A stretch of DNA of 18,725 bases, from NCBI GenBank assembly GCA_036830905.1, contig DAISNS010000032.1, positions 1-18,725 of the forward strand, read 5' to 3'. Source of the DNA: Thermocaproicibacter sp002397355. GTDB taxonomy: Bacteria; Bacillota; Clostridia; Oscillospirales; Acutalibacteraceae. Below the pieces are notes generated by a model. That model was not told the DNA's origin. It was given only the letters and a program-made list of their open reading frames with translations, and searched no databases. The translations under genes and the position numbers were made by a program. Positions 6,787 through 13,020 of the stretch are shown here, in pieces (positions within the stretch are counted from its first letter, which is position 1; the number at the start of each line of letters is the position of its first letter).

Positions 6787-7314
6787 TTATCCCGCGGGAA
6801 AAAAAAGGCGTACCGCGAGCGTGGATAGGATACACGCGGTCAGATCTCCCACGATGGCGGCGGGAATCGTATGGCGTGTTTTTTTCACGCCGACCGAGCC
6901 GAAGTAGACCGCCACGGCGTAAAACGTCGTCTCCGTGGAACCGGAAAGAACGGAGGCGACGCGCCCCGGGAAGCTGTCAGGGCCGCAGTCGCTGAAAATC
7001 TGGGTAAGCACGGCGGTCGATCCGCTGCCGGAAACAGGTTTGACCAGTACGAGCGGCATCACCTGCGAAGGCAGCCCGAGCGCATGCGCAACCGGCGCGA
7101 GAAATGCGGAGAGCAGATCCAGCGCGCCGGAAGCGTTCAGCATGGAAACCGCCATGATGAGTCCTACGAGTGTAGGCATGATCTGTATCGAGGAACGCAG
7201 GCCTTCCTTTGCGCCGGATATAAACGTATCAAACACAGGGACGCCGTGCAGGAACCCCGTAAGTACAATGGCCGCCACGACCAGCGGAACCACCCATGCG
7301 CCGAAATCAGCCAT
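6787..7314 (-). CDS. spmB: Spore maturation protein SpmB, 175 aa
   Basis: Integral membrane protein of the nucleoside-recognition (Gate) family. With SpmA it is needed for proper dehydration of the spore core in Bacillus subtilis. The family block VMPLVLVKPVSGSGSTAVL lies at about residues 85-103, followed by VASVLSGSTETTFYAVAVYFGSVGVKKTRHT (119-149), both highly characteristic. Four to five hydrophobic segments are visible, and the length is close to the usual 178. The ATG overlaps the end of spmA by 8 bp, with AAAGGGG upstream. In B. subtilis the pair is followed by dacB; here coaX follows instead. Confidence 0.95.
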   Translation of the reverse strand: MADFGAWVVPLVVAAIVLTGFLHGVPVFDTFISGAKEGLRSSIQIMPTLVGLIMAVSMLNASGALDLLSAFLAPVAHALGLPSQVMPLVLVKPVSGSGSTAVLTQIFSDCGPDSFPGRVASVLSGSTETTFYAVAVYFGSVGVKKTRHTIPAAIVGDLTACILSTLAVRLFFPAG

Positions 7315-7894
7315 GGCGCCCCCTTTCCATCAGCTTCGCGGCCGTCAGCCCCGCCGCAAGCGCACCCGCAGACGTGAGCCACACGGCGGGCAGGATGTCA
7401 AACGGGGACTTCGCGCCGTACTGCGCGCGCAAAGCCGCGAGGAACGTGGGGATCAGCTGGATGGAAGCCGCGTTCACCACAACGAACGTCGCCATGTCGT
7501 TGTCCGCCGTATTCGTGGGGTTGCGTTTTTTCAGTTCCTTCATAGCGGCGATTCCGAGCGGTGTAGCCGCATTCCCCAGGCCGAGAAGGTTCGCGGTGAT
7601 GTTCATGCAGATTGCCTTGGCGGCGGGACCGTCCTGGGGGCAGGATGGAAACAGCCGCCGGACCACCGGTCTGAGCGCTCTCGCAAGCGCTTTCGCGGCT
7701 CCCCCCTCCTGCGCGATTTTCAGCAGCCCGGTCCAGGCGCACATCATGCCCGTCATACTGATTACAAGCGTCACCGCGTTTCCCGCTCCGCTGACTACGG
7801 CGGCGGACAGTTGCGGCATCCTCCCGGTGGCCGCGGCACAGAGGACGCTGAAAAAAATAAGGAAAGCCCAGAGATAATTTAACAAATCGTTCAT
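7307..7894 (-). CDS. spmA: Spore maturation protein SpmA, 195 aa
   Basis: Integral membrane protein that acts with SpmB in spore core dehydration. The N-terminal helix MNDLLNYLWAFLIFFSVLCA, the block GAGNAVTLVISMTGMMCAWTGLLKIAQEGG (36-65), and NLLGLGNAATPLGIAAMKEL (102-121) are all typical. The length matches B. subtilis SpmA (about 196). The ATG at 7894 is chosen because GGGAAG lies just upstream and the protein starts like its family; an upstream in-frame start would add a 41-residue polar tail. It overlaps spmB by 8 bp. Expression is expected in the mother cell during sporulation (sigma-E in B. subtilis); the upstream repeat may hold such a promoter. Confidence 0.95.
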   Translation of the reverse strand: MNDLLNYLWAFLIFFSVLCAAATGRMPQLSAAVVSGAGNAVTLVISMTGMMCAWTGLLKIAQEGGAAKALARALRPVVRRLFPSCPQDGPAAKAICMNITANLLGLGNAATPLGIAAMKELKKRNPTNTADNDMATFVVVNAASIQLIPTFLAALRAQYGAKSPFDILPAVWLTSAGALAAGLTAAKLMERGRHG

Positions 7895-7905
7895 CTTCTT
7901 CCCTG

Positions 7906-7941
7906 AAAGGCCTTGTATAATCCTAAAAAGCCTTGTATAAT
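7906..7941 (-). repeat. Tandem 16-bp repeat in the spmA promoter region
   Basis: AAAGGCCTTGTATAAT (7906-7921) and AAAAGCCTTGTATAAT (7926-7941) differ at one base and are spaced exactly 20 bp apart. On the minus strand each reads ATTATACAAGG. The upstream copy resembles a sigma-E -10 (CATACA), with an ATA-containing -35-like block (CCATAAA, 7959-7953) about 13 bases further upstream. Whether the copies are promoter elements or binding sites is not settled. Confidence 0.4.
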
Positions 7942-7996
7942 ATTTATTCAGTTTTATGGCGAAATAATACTTTACACATCTTTTTTTTATATCGGA

Positions 7997-8025
7997 TTGA
8001 CACGAGCATGCGGCCATATTACAAT
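7997..8025 (+). promoter_or_regulatory. Sigma-A promoter of the AbrB-type gene
   Basis: A perfect -35 TTGACA (7997-8002), a 17-base spacer, and -10 TACAAT (8020-8025) with one mismatch. A T-rich tract just upstream (7981-7989) could act as an UP element. The start point near 8032 leaves a leader of about 38 bases. Confidence 0.85.
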
Positions 8026-8069
8026 TTTAGTATCGAAAAGAGCCGTTTCATGCAGAAAGGATGCATCTA

Positions 8070-8330
8070 ATGAAATTCACAGGGATTGTGCGGAAAGTAG
8101 ATGAACTGGGGCGAATTGTTCTTCCAAAGGAACTTCGTAGCACGCTGAACATCAATGAAAAGGATTCGCTTGAGATCTACGTTGACGATGACCATAGAAT
8201 CATTCTGAAAAAATACGAACCTGCCTGCATCTTCTGCGGCAGCATGAATGACATTATCAGCTACAAAGGCTACAACGTCTGCCGGGAATGCCAGAAAAAG
8301 CTGAGCAGATTATTCACGGATAAGGATTAG
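8070..8330 (+). CDS. AbrB/SpoVT-type regulator with Cys4 tail, 86 aa
   Basis: Small DNA-binding transition-state-type regulator. Residues 1-48 form an AbrB/MazE/SpoVT swapped-hairpin domain: MKFTGIVRKVDELGRIVLPK, ELRSTLNI, DSLEIYVDDDHRIILKKY. The C-terminal part carries two Cys pairs, C53/C56 and C71/C74 (CIFC and CREC), likely binding one zinc. This layout is common among short clostridial AbrB homologues. The ATG at 8070 is preferred over one at 8061, because AGAAAGG then lies 9 bases upstream and MKFTGIVRKVD is the family's start. The gene is divergent from spmA, has a strong promoter and its own terminator. Targets are unknown. Confidence 0.9.
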   Translation: MKFTGIVRKVDELGRIVLPKELRSTLNINEKDSLEIYVDDDHRIILKKYEPACIFCGSMNDIISYKGYNVCRECQKKLSRLFTDKD

Positions 8331-8350
8331 TCTCTTACATAAAATAAAAA

Positions 8351-8402
8351 AAAGCGGCGCGCCCCGTTCGGTTCAAAAATCCTCCGGCGCACCGCTTTTT
8401 TT
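8351..8402. terminator. Bidirectional terminator AbrB gene / aminotransferase
   Basis: AAAGCGGCGCGCC (8351-8363) pairs with GGCGCACCGCTTT (8386-8398) with one mismatch, followed by a T-run on the plus strand; a run of A precedes the stem, so it also works on the minus strand. It ends the AbrB-type gene and probably also backs up the converging aminotransferase gene. Confidence 0.85.
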
Positions 8403-8412
8403 ATGCTGTCCA

Positions 8413-8459
8413 GCCGCACGAGCCGGAAACGGCGGAAATCCGCGCCCGGCTCATGCGGC
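8413..8459 (-). other. Long hairpin directly after the aminotransferase stop codon
   Basis: Bases 8413-8426 pair with 8446-8459 over 14 positions with one mismatch (C8419/A8453). A smaller hairpin (GCGG/CCGC, loop AAAT) fits inside at 8432-8443. The structure begins four bases after the minus-strand stop codon. No T-run follows it on the minus strand, so it is not a standard terminator; it could protect the mRNA 3' end ahead of the terminator at 8351-8402. Confidence 0.55.
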
Positions 8460-8462
8460 ATA

Positions 8463-9641
8463 TTATTTGTGGAATTTTTCGACAATATCCTTTACCGCCG
8501 CCACGACATAATCCGATTCTTCCTCACTGAGCGTCGGGTAAAGCGGAAGCGAAACGATCCGCTCAAAATGTTTTTCGGTATTCGGGAAATCGCCTTTTTT
8601 AAAACCGAACCTCTTGGTATACGCGCTCATATCGGTGACCGGAATAAAGTGGACGCTCGTGCCGACATTGCGTTCGTTGAGCTCGCCGATGAAGCGGTCT
8701 CGGTCGATCGTGAGAAGCTCCGGGCGGATTCGCAGAACGTAAAGGTGCCAGGAATGCGTCGCGTAATCCGGGACGAACGGTGGCTCCACCGCGTCGATCT
8801 TCGCAAATTCGCGCTGGTACTTTTCCGCGATCTTGAGGCGCTTGGCCTGCATTTCCTCAAGGCGGGAAAGCTGAACGAGGCCGAGCGCAGCCTGAATATC
8901 GAACATATTGTACTTGAACCCCGGCTCGCAGATGTCATAGCGCCAAGCGCCGCCCTTCGCATAGCGGTTCCAGGCGTTGTGGCTCATGCCCTGGCCGGCC
9001 CAGATGCGCGCCTTCGCGTCGATTTCGTCGCTGTCCGTCACCAGCATGCCGCCCTCGCCCGTCGTGAGGTTCTTGGTGGCGTAAAAGCTGTAGGAAACCG
9101 TCCCCTTCGGCCTGCAGCCGATCAGCCGGCCTTTATAACGGCTCTCCAGCGCATGGGCACCGTCTTCCGAAACGAATAGTCCGTACCGGTCGGCAAGCCC
9201 GTAAATGCGGTCGAGGTCGCAGACCTGGCCGCTGTAATGGACCGGCACAATCGCCTTGGTCTTCGGCGTGATCTTCTTCTCAACCTCGTCCGGATCGATG
9301 CAGCCCGTGCTGGAATCGATATCCGCAAACACCGGCGTCGCGCCGCAGTGGATGATCGTGCTGGCCGTGGAGGCGAACGTCATCGGCGTCGTGATGACCT
9401 CGTCCCCCGGCCCGATCCCCGCGGAAAGCAGCGCAACATGGAGCGCCGCCGTACAGGAATTCATGGCCACGGCGTGCTTCGCGCCGACATGCGCAGCAAA
9501 TTCCTGTTCGAACTTTACGGTGCGGGGACCTTTCGCAACCCACAGGGAACGCAGGGTATCGTCCACCTCATGGACCTCGGCCTCCGTCAGATCCGGCAGG
9601 TTATATGGAATAAATTTGTCTCTTTTTTGAAACTGGCTCAC
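8463..9641 (-). CDS. DegT/DnrJ/EryC1 sugar aminotransferase, ArnB/PseC-like, 392 aa
   Basis: Cytoplasmic PLP-dependent enzyme that transfers an amino group from glutamate to a keto sugar on a nucleotide. PLP Schiff-base Lys 190 lies in FYATKNLTTGEGGM, with Asp 160 and His 163 in SEDGAHA. The start WVAKGPRTVKFEQEF, the block ITPKTKAIVPVHYSGQVCDLD, the segment YNMFDIQAALGLVQLSRLEEM, and the C-terminal THSWHLYVLRI...VGTSVHFIPV are most like the ArnB/PseC group, which acts on 4-keto sugars. That assignment is from similarity only. The start is GTG with AAAGGAAA upstream. It is transcribed divergently from wbpD behind its own promoter. No 4,6-dehydratase supplying a 4-keto sugar is in the window, so the substrate is unknown. 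It differs clearly from WbpE in this locus. Confidence 0.88.
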   Translation of the reverse strand: MSQFQKRDKFIPYNLPDLTEAEVHEVDDTLRSLWVAKGPRTVKFEQEFAAHVGAKHAVAMNSCTAALHVALLSAGIGPGDEVITTPMTFASTASTIIHCGATPVFADIDSSTGCIDPDEVEKKITPKTKAIVPVHYSGQVCDLDRIYGLADRYGLFVSEDGAHALESRYKGRLIGCRPKGTVSYSFYATKNLTTGEGGMLVTDSDEIDAKARIWAGQGMSHNAWNRYAKGGAWRYDICEPGFKYNMFDIQAALGLVQLSRLEEMQAKRLKIAEKYQREFAKIDAVEPPFVPDYATHSWHLYVLRIRPELLTIDRDRFIGELNERNVGTSVHFIPVTDMSAYTKRFGFKKGDFPNTEKHFERIVSLPLYPTLSEEESDYVVAAVKDIVEKFHK

Positions 9642-9665
9642 GATTTTCCTTTCCTTTCCCTTTTA

Positions 9666-9684
9666 TGGGGAGCTTTCGCCCCCA
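9666..9684 (-). other. GAAA-loop hairpin in the aminotransferase leader
   Basis: On the minus strand GGGGGC-GAAA-GCTCCCC folds into a six-pair stem with a bulged U and a GAAA tetraloop. It lies about 25 bases before the GTG start, just upstream of the purine-rich ribosome binding region, within a leader of about 110 bases. It has no T-run and is not a terminator. Confidence 0.45.
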
Positions 9685-9756
9685 GCCTTCCGCTTGTCCG
9701 CCTATGGGTGGAAACGGCTGAAAATCCGGTATATTATGACCAGGATAACGAAAAAT

Positions 9757-9785
9757 ATGATAGCGCGATTTTCCTGCAAAGTCAA
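9757..9785 (-). promoter_or_regulatory. Sigma-A promoter of the DegT aminotransferase gene
   Basis: On the minus strand, TTGACT (9785-9780), a 17-base spacer, and TATCAT (9762-9757). Each hexamer has one mismatch to consensus. The start point near 9750 gives a leader of about 110 bases before the GTG at 9641. Confidence 0.75.
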
Positions 9786-9815
9786 CGAAATGTATCGGGA
9801 ATCGGCCTTCACAGA

Positions 9816-9844
9816 TTGACGGAAGTGTGCCTTGGCGATATAAT
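9816..9844 (+). promoter_or_regulatory. Sigma-A promoter of the wbp operon
   Basis: TTGACG (9816-9821), a 17-base spacer, and a perfect TATAAT (9839-9844). The start point near 9851 rules out translation from the GTG at 9827 and supports the GTG at 9896. Its -35 lies 30 bases from the -35 of the divergent aminotransferase promoter, so one regulator could control both. Confidence 0.85.
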
Positions 9845-9895
9845 ATATCAGTTATCGGTCGTAATTTGAATTCAACGGGAAGCGGTGGCGCAACT

Positions 9896-10477
9896 GTGGA
9901 CGATGGAAAAAAATATTTTGTCCATCCGACCGCCTGTGTGGACGACGGCGCGAAGATCGGCGAAGGGACGAAGATCTGGCACTTCTGCCACATCAGTTCC
10001 GGCTGTGAAATCGGTGAAAACTGCACCATTGGGCAGAATGTGTTCGTGGCGCCGGGTGTGAAAATCGGAAAGAACTGCAAAATTCAAAACAATGTTTCCG
10101 TCTACGAAGGGGTGGAACTCGGCGATTACGTTTTCTGCGGCCCTTCCATGGTGTTTACCAACGTGCAGCGTCCGCGGTGCAGGTACCCGCAGCGCGGGGC
10201 GCGGTTTTACCTTTCCACGCCCGTCGGCGACGGCGCGAGCATCGGCGCGAACGCAACCGTCGTCTGCGGCCACAGGATAGGCCGCAACGCCTTTGTGGCG
10301 GCCGGAAGCGTCGTGACGAAAGACGTGCCGGACCACGCGATCGTGATGGGCTGCCCCGCGCGCATCCGCGGCTGGGCCTGCGAATGCGGCGAAAAGCTCG
10401 GGGACAGCCTCGTCTGCCCCAGGTGCGGCAGGCGTTACGCTCAGGGGGAAAACGGCCTGAAGGAGGAAAAAAAGTAA
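9896..10477 (+). CDS. wbpD: UDP-sugar 3-N-acetyltransferase WbpD-like, 193 aa
   Basis: Cytoplasmic left-handed beta-helix acetyltransferase expected to acetylate the 3-amino group of UDP-GlcNAc3NA with acetyl-CoA. Hexapeptide repeats run from about residue 8 to 150 (VHPTACVDDGAKIGEGTKIW, IGENCTIGQNVFVAPGVKIG, IGANATVVCGHRIG, NAFVAAGSVVTKDVPDHAIVMGCPA). The block YVFCGPSMVFTNVQRPR is typical of the WbpD/WlbB family. The C-terminus holds CEC (162-164) and CPRC (174-177), a probable zinc knuckle. The GTG at 9896 is chosen because the operon promoter overlaps the earlier GTG and the resulting length fits WbpD (about 190). Its ribosome binding site is weak (a GGTGG block). First gene of the operon; wbpE starts three bases after its stop. 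Confidence 0.88.
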   Translation: MDDGKKYFVHPTACVDDGAKIGEGTKIWHFCHISSGCEIGENCTIGQNVFVAPGVKIGKNCKIQNNVSVYEGVELGDYVFCGPSMVFTNVQRPRCRYPQRGARFYLSTPVGDGASIGANATVVCGHRIGRNAFVAAGSVVTKDVPDHAIVMGCPARIRGWACECGEKLGDSLVCPRCGRRYAQGENGLKEEKK

Positions 10478-10480
10478 AAT

Positions 10481-11608
10481 ATGGAAAAAATCGCTTTCAA
10501 CGACCTTGAGGCGCAGTATCGCTGCTTGAAAAAGGAAATCGACGCGCAGATCGCGGAGGTTCTCGAAAACGCACATTTTATCTCCGGCCCGCAGGTGAAA
10601 GAGCTCGAAAAGGCCCTGTGCGCCTATACCGGGCGGAAATACTGCCTGGCGACAAGCAGCGGCACCGCGGCGCTGCTCATTCCGCTCATGGCCAAAGGCA
10701 TCGGCGCGGGGGACGCCGTGTTCGTCCCCGCATTCACTTTCTTCGCTTCCGCGGAGGTTGTCAGCCTCGTCGGGGCGACGCCGGTTTTCTGCGATTGCGA
10801 GGAGGATACGTTTGCCCTGGACCCGAAATCCCTGCTGAAGCAGCTTGAAAAGGTCCGCCGGGAAGGGAAGCTCCGCCCGAGGGGCGTTGTGGCGGTCGAT
10901 CTGTTCGGCCATCCCGCGGATTTCCCGCGGATCGAAGAAATATGCCGGGAAAACGGCCTGTTCCTTCTCGAAGACGCGGCGCAGGGCTTTGGCGGAGCGA
11001 TCGGCGAGCGGAAAGCCTGCTCGTTCGGCGACTGCTCCGGCACGAGCTTCTTTCCGGCGAAATCGCTCGGCTGCTATGGAGACGGCGGCGCGATCTTCAC
11101 CGACGACGAAGCGCTTTACCATATTATGGAGTCCATCCGCGTCCACGGAAAAGGCTCCATGAAGTACGACAACGTGCGCCTCGGGCTGAACGCGCGCCTC
11201 GACACGCTCCAGGCGGCCATCCTGCTGCCGAAGCTGCGCGCCTTCGACAGGGAAAACGCTCACCGCAACCGTGCGGCGGAGCGCTACGCAAAGCGGCTCG
11301 GCGGCAGGTTCGCCGTTCCCGCGGTTCGCAAGGGCTTTTCTTCCAGCTTCGGCTATTACACCCTGCGCGCCAAGGATTCCGCAGAGCGCACGAAAGCGAT
11401 GGACGCTCTGAAAAACGCCGGCGTCCCTTCGATGATCTATTACCCGAAGCCCCTTCATTTTCAGAAGGTATACGAACCTCTCGGATACCGGAAGGGCGAC
11501 CTTCCCGTTGCGGAAAGACTTGCGGAAACGGTATTCAGCCTTCCCATGCACGGTTATATCACGGACGACGTGATCGATTTCATATGCTCCGTTCTAAATC
11601 AAATCTGA
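10481..11608 (+). CDS. wbpE: UDP-3-keto-sugar aminotransferase WbpE-like, 375 aa
   Basis: PLP-dependent DegT/DnrJ/EryC1 enzyme expected to convert the 3-keto product of WbpB into the 3-amino sugar, using glutamate. PLP Lys 194 lies in TSFFPAKSLGCYGDGGAIFTDD, and Asp 165 in LEDAAQGFGG. SFFPxKxLGCYGDGGA is characteristic of WbpE/WlbC. The N-terminal FNDLEAQYRCLKKEI and ISGPQVKELEKALC fit as well. AGGAGG sits 14 bases ahead of the ATG, within the end of wbpD, three bases separating the genes. The 2-oxoglutarate released is thought to reoxidise NADH on WbpB in the known Pseudomonas and Bordetella systems. Confidence 0.92.
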   Translation: MEKIAFNDLEAQYRCLKKEIDAQIAEVLENAHFISGPQVKELEKALCAYTGRKYCLATSSGTAALLIPLMAKGIGAGDAVFVPAFTFFASAEVVSLVGATPVFCDCEEDTFALDPKSLLKQLEKVRREGKLRPRGVVAVDLFGHPADFPRIEEICRENGLFLLEDAAQGFGGAIGERKACSFGDCSGTSFFPAKSLGCYGDGGAIFTDDEALYHIMESIRVHGKGSMKYDNVRLGLNARLDTLQAAILLPKLRAFDRENAHRNRAAERYAKRLGGRFAVPAVRKGFSSSFGYYTLRAKDSAERTKAMDALKNAGVPSMIYYPKPLHFQKVYEPLGYRKGDLPVAERLAETVFSLPMHGYITDDVIDFICSVLNQI

Positions 11609-11627
11609 GGAATTCGGAGGAACAAAA

Positions 11628-12947
11628 ATGTCGAATATCAAATCGGAACTTCTGGGCAAGATCAAGGACAAATCCGCAACCGTCGGCATCGTGGGCCTCG
11701 GCTACGTCGGGCTTCCGCTCGCAGTGGAATTCGCCAAGGCCGGCTACCGCACCATCGGTTTCGACGTACAGGCAAAGAAAGTCAACGCCGTCAATTCCGG
11801 CCGCAATTATATCGGCGACATCGTGGGCGACACGCTGAAGAACATGGTGGACGGCGGCAGGCTCTCCGCTACCTCGGACTTCGCCTTCATCAAAAAAGTG
11901 GACGCCGTATGCATCTGCGTCCCCACGCCGCTCGACAAGTACCAGCAGCCGGACATCAGCTATGTGAAAGGCTCCACGGAATCCGTCGCCGAATACGTGC
12001 ACAACGGCATGGTCATCATCCTGGAATCCACCACATACCCGGGCACCACGGAAGAACTCCTCAAGCCGATCCTGGAAAAAGGCGGCCTGAAGTGCGGCGA
12101 GGATTTCTACCTCGCTTTCTCGCCGGAGCGCGTCGACCCGGGCAACAAGCAATATAAGACGAAGAACACACCGAAGGTCGTCGGCGGCATCGGCGGGGAC
12201 TCCACCGAAGTAGCGGCGGCGCTTTACCGCAGCGTGCTCGCCGGCGGCGTTTACGAGGTTTCCTCCCCCGCCGTGGCGGAGATGGAAAAGCTCTTGGAAA
12301 ACACATACCGCAACATCAACATCGGTCTCGCCAACGAAATGGCCATCATCTGCCACCGGATGGGCATCAACGTCTGGGAGGTCATCGAGGCCGCCAAGAC
12401 AAAGCCGTACGGCTTTCAGGCGTTTTATCCGGGCCCGGGCCTCGGCGGGCACTGCATCCCGCTGGATCCGTTCTACCTAGCCTGGAAGGCCCGCGAATTT
12501 GATTATCACACCCGTCTGATCGAAACGTCCGGCGAGATCAACACCGGCATGCCGGAATATGTGGTCCAGCGCGCGGCAACCGTGCTCAACCGCGACAAGA
12601 AGTCGCTGAACGGCTCGAAGGTCCTCGTGCTCGGCGTCGCGTACAAGGCGGACATCGACGACTACCGCGAGAGCCCGGCGCTGAATGTGATCGATCTGCT
12701 TTTGAAACAGGGGGCGGACACGATTTATTACGATCCGTTTATCCCGGAGTACCGCCACAAAGGCAAAGTCCACACAGGCGCAAAGGAACTGACGGACGAA
12801 ATGCTGAAACAGTCCGACATCGTCGTCATCTGCACGGCGCATTCCTGCTTCGACTACGGAAAAATCGGAAAGCTCTCGCAGGAGGTTTTCGACACGCGCA
12901 ACGCCATGAAGGACGTCAAGGACCGTTCGAATATCGAGCTGCTGTAA
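11628..12947 (+). CDS. wbpA: UDP-N-acetylglucosamine 6-dehydrogenase WbpA-like, 439 aa
   Basis: NAD-dependent UDP-sugar dehydrogenase that oxidises C6 twice to give a uronic acid. The N-terminal Rossmann motif is GLGYVG (23-28), the central segment MEKLLENTYRNINIGLANE lies at about 219-237, and catalytic Cys 276 sits in GGHCIPLDP. The C-terminal UDP-binding domain includes LGVAYKADIDDYRESPALNV. Length is close to P. aeruginosa WbpA (about 436). The family also includes WecC/ManNAc dehydrogenase; neighbours WbpB, D, E and I argue for UDP-GlcNAc as substrate. It follows wbpE by 19 bases with CGGAGG upstream. An intrinsic terminator follows its stop. Confidence 0.92.
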   Translation: MSNIKSELLGKIKDKSATVGIVGLGYVGLPLAVEFAKAGYRTIGFDVQAKKVNAVNSGRNYIGDIVGDTLKNMVDGGRLSATSDFAFIKKVDAVCICVPTPLDKYQQPDISYVKGSTESVAEYVHNGMVIILESTTYPGTTEELLKPILEKGGLKCGEDFYLAFSPERVDPGNKQYKTKNTPKVVGGIGGDSTEVAAALYRSVLAGGVYEVSSPAVAEMEKLLENTYRNINIGLANEMAIICHRMGINVWEVIEAAKTKPYGFQAFYPGPGLGGHCIPLDPFYLAWKAREFDYHTRLIETSGEINTGMPEYVVQRAATVLNRDKKSLNGSKVLVLGVAYKADIDDYRESPALNVIDLLLKQGADTIYYDPFIPEYRHKGKVHTGAKELTDEMLKQSDIVVICTAHSCFDYGKIGKLSQEVFDTRNAMKDVKDRSNIELL

Positions 12948-12957
12948 CCGGAAATCG

Positions 12958-13000
12958 CTTTCCCCCGTTTTTCTAAAATGAGAGCGGGGGGAATTTTTTG
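12958..13000 (+). terminator. Intrinsic terminator between wbpA and wbpB
   Basis: TTTCCCCCG (12959-12967) pairs with CGGGGGGAA (12985-12993); the stem can extend inward by U-A and G-U pairs. Six T follow at 12994-12999. It starts about 12 bases after the wbpA stop and ends 20 bases before wbpB, in the middle of the pathway operon. Confidence 0.85.
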
Positions 13001-13020
13001 AAAGGAACAGGTGACTGACC

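Noticed and set aside
9827..9895. Extended N-terminus of WbpD starting at the GTG at 9827
   Set aside because: The -10 hexamer TATAAT (9839-9844) of the operon promoter lies inside this stretch, so it cannot be on the transcript.
9872..11551. A 559-codon open frame on the minus strand opposite wbpD and wbpE
   Set aside because: It is antisense to two genes with clear family motifs and catalytic residues. It is rich in Arg, Ala, His and Val in the way expected from GC-rich third positions and matches no known protein.
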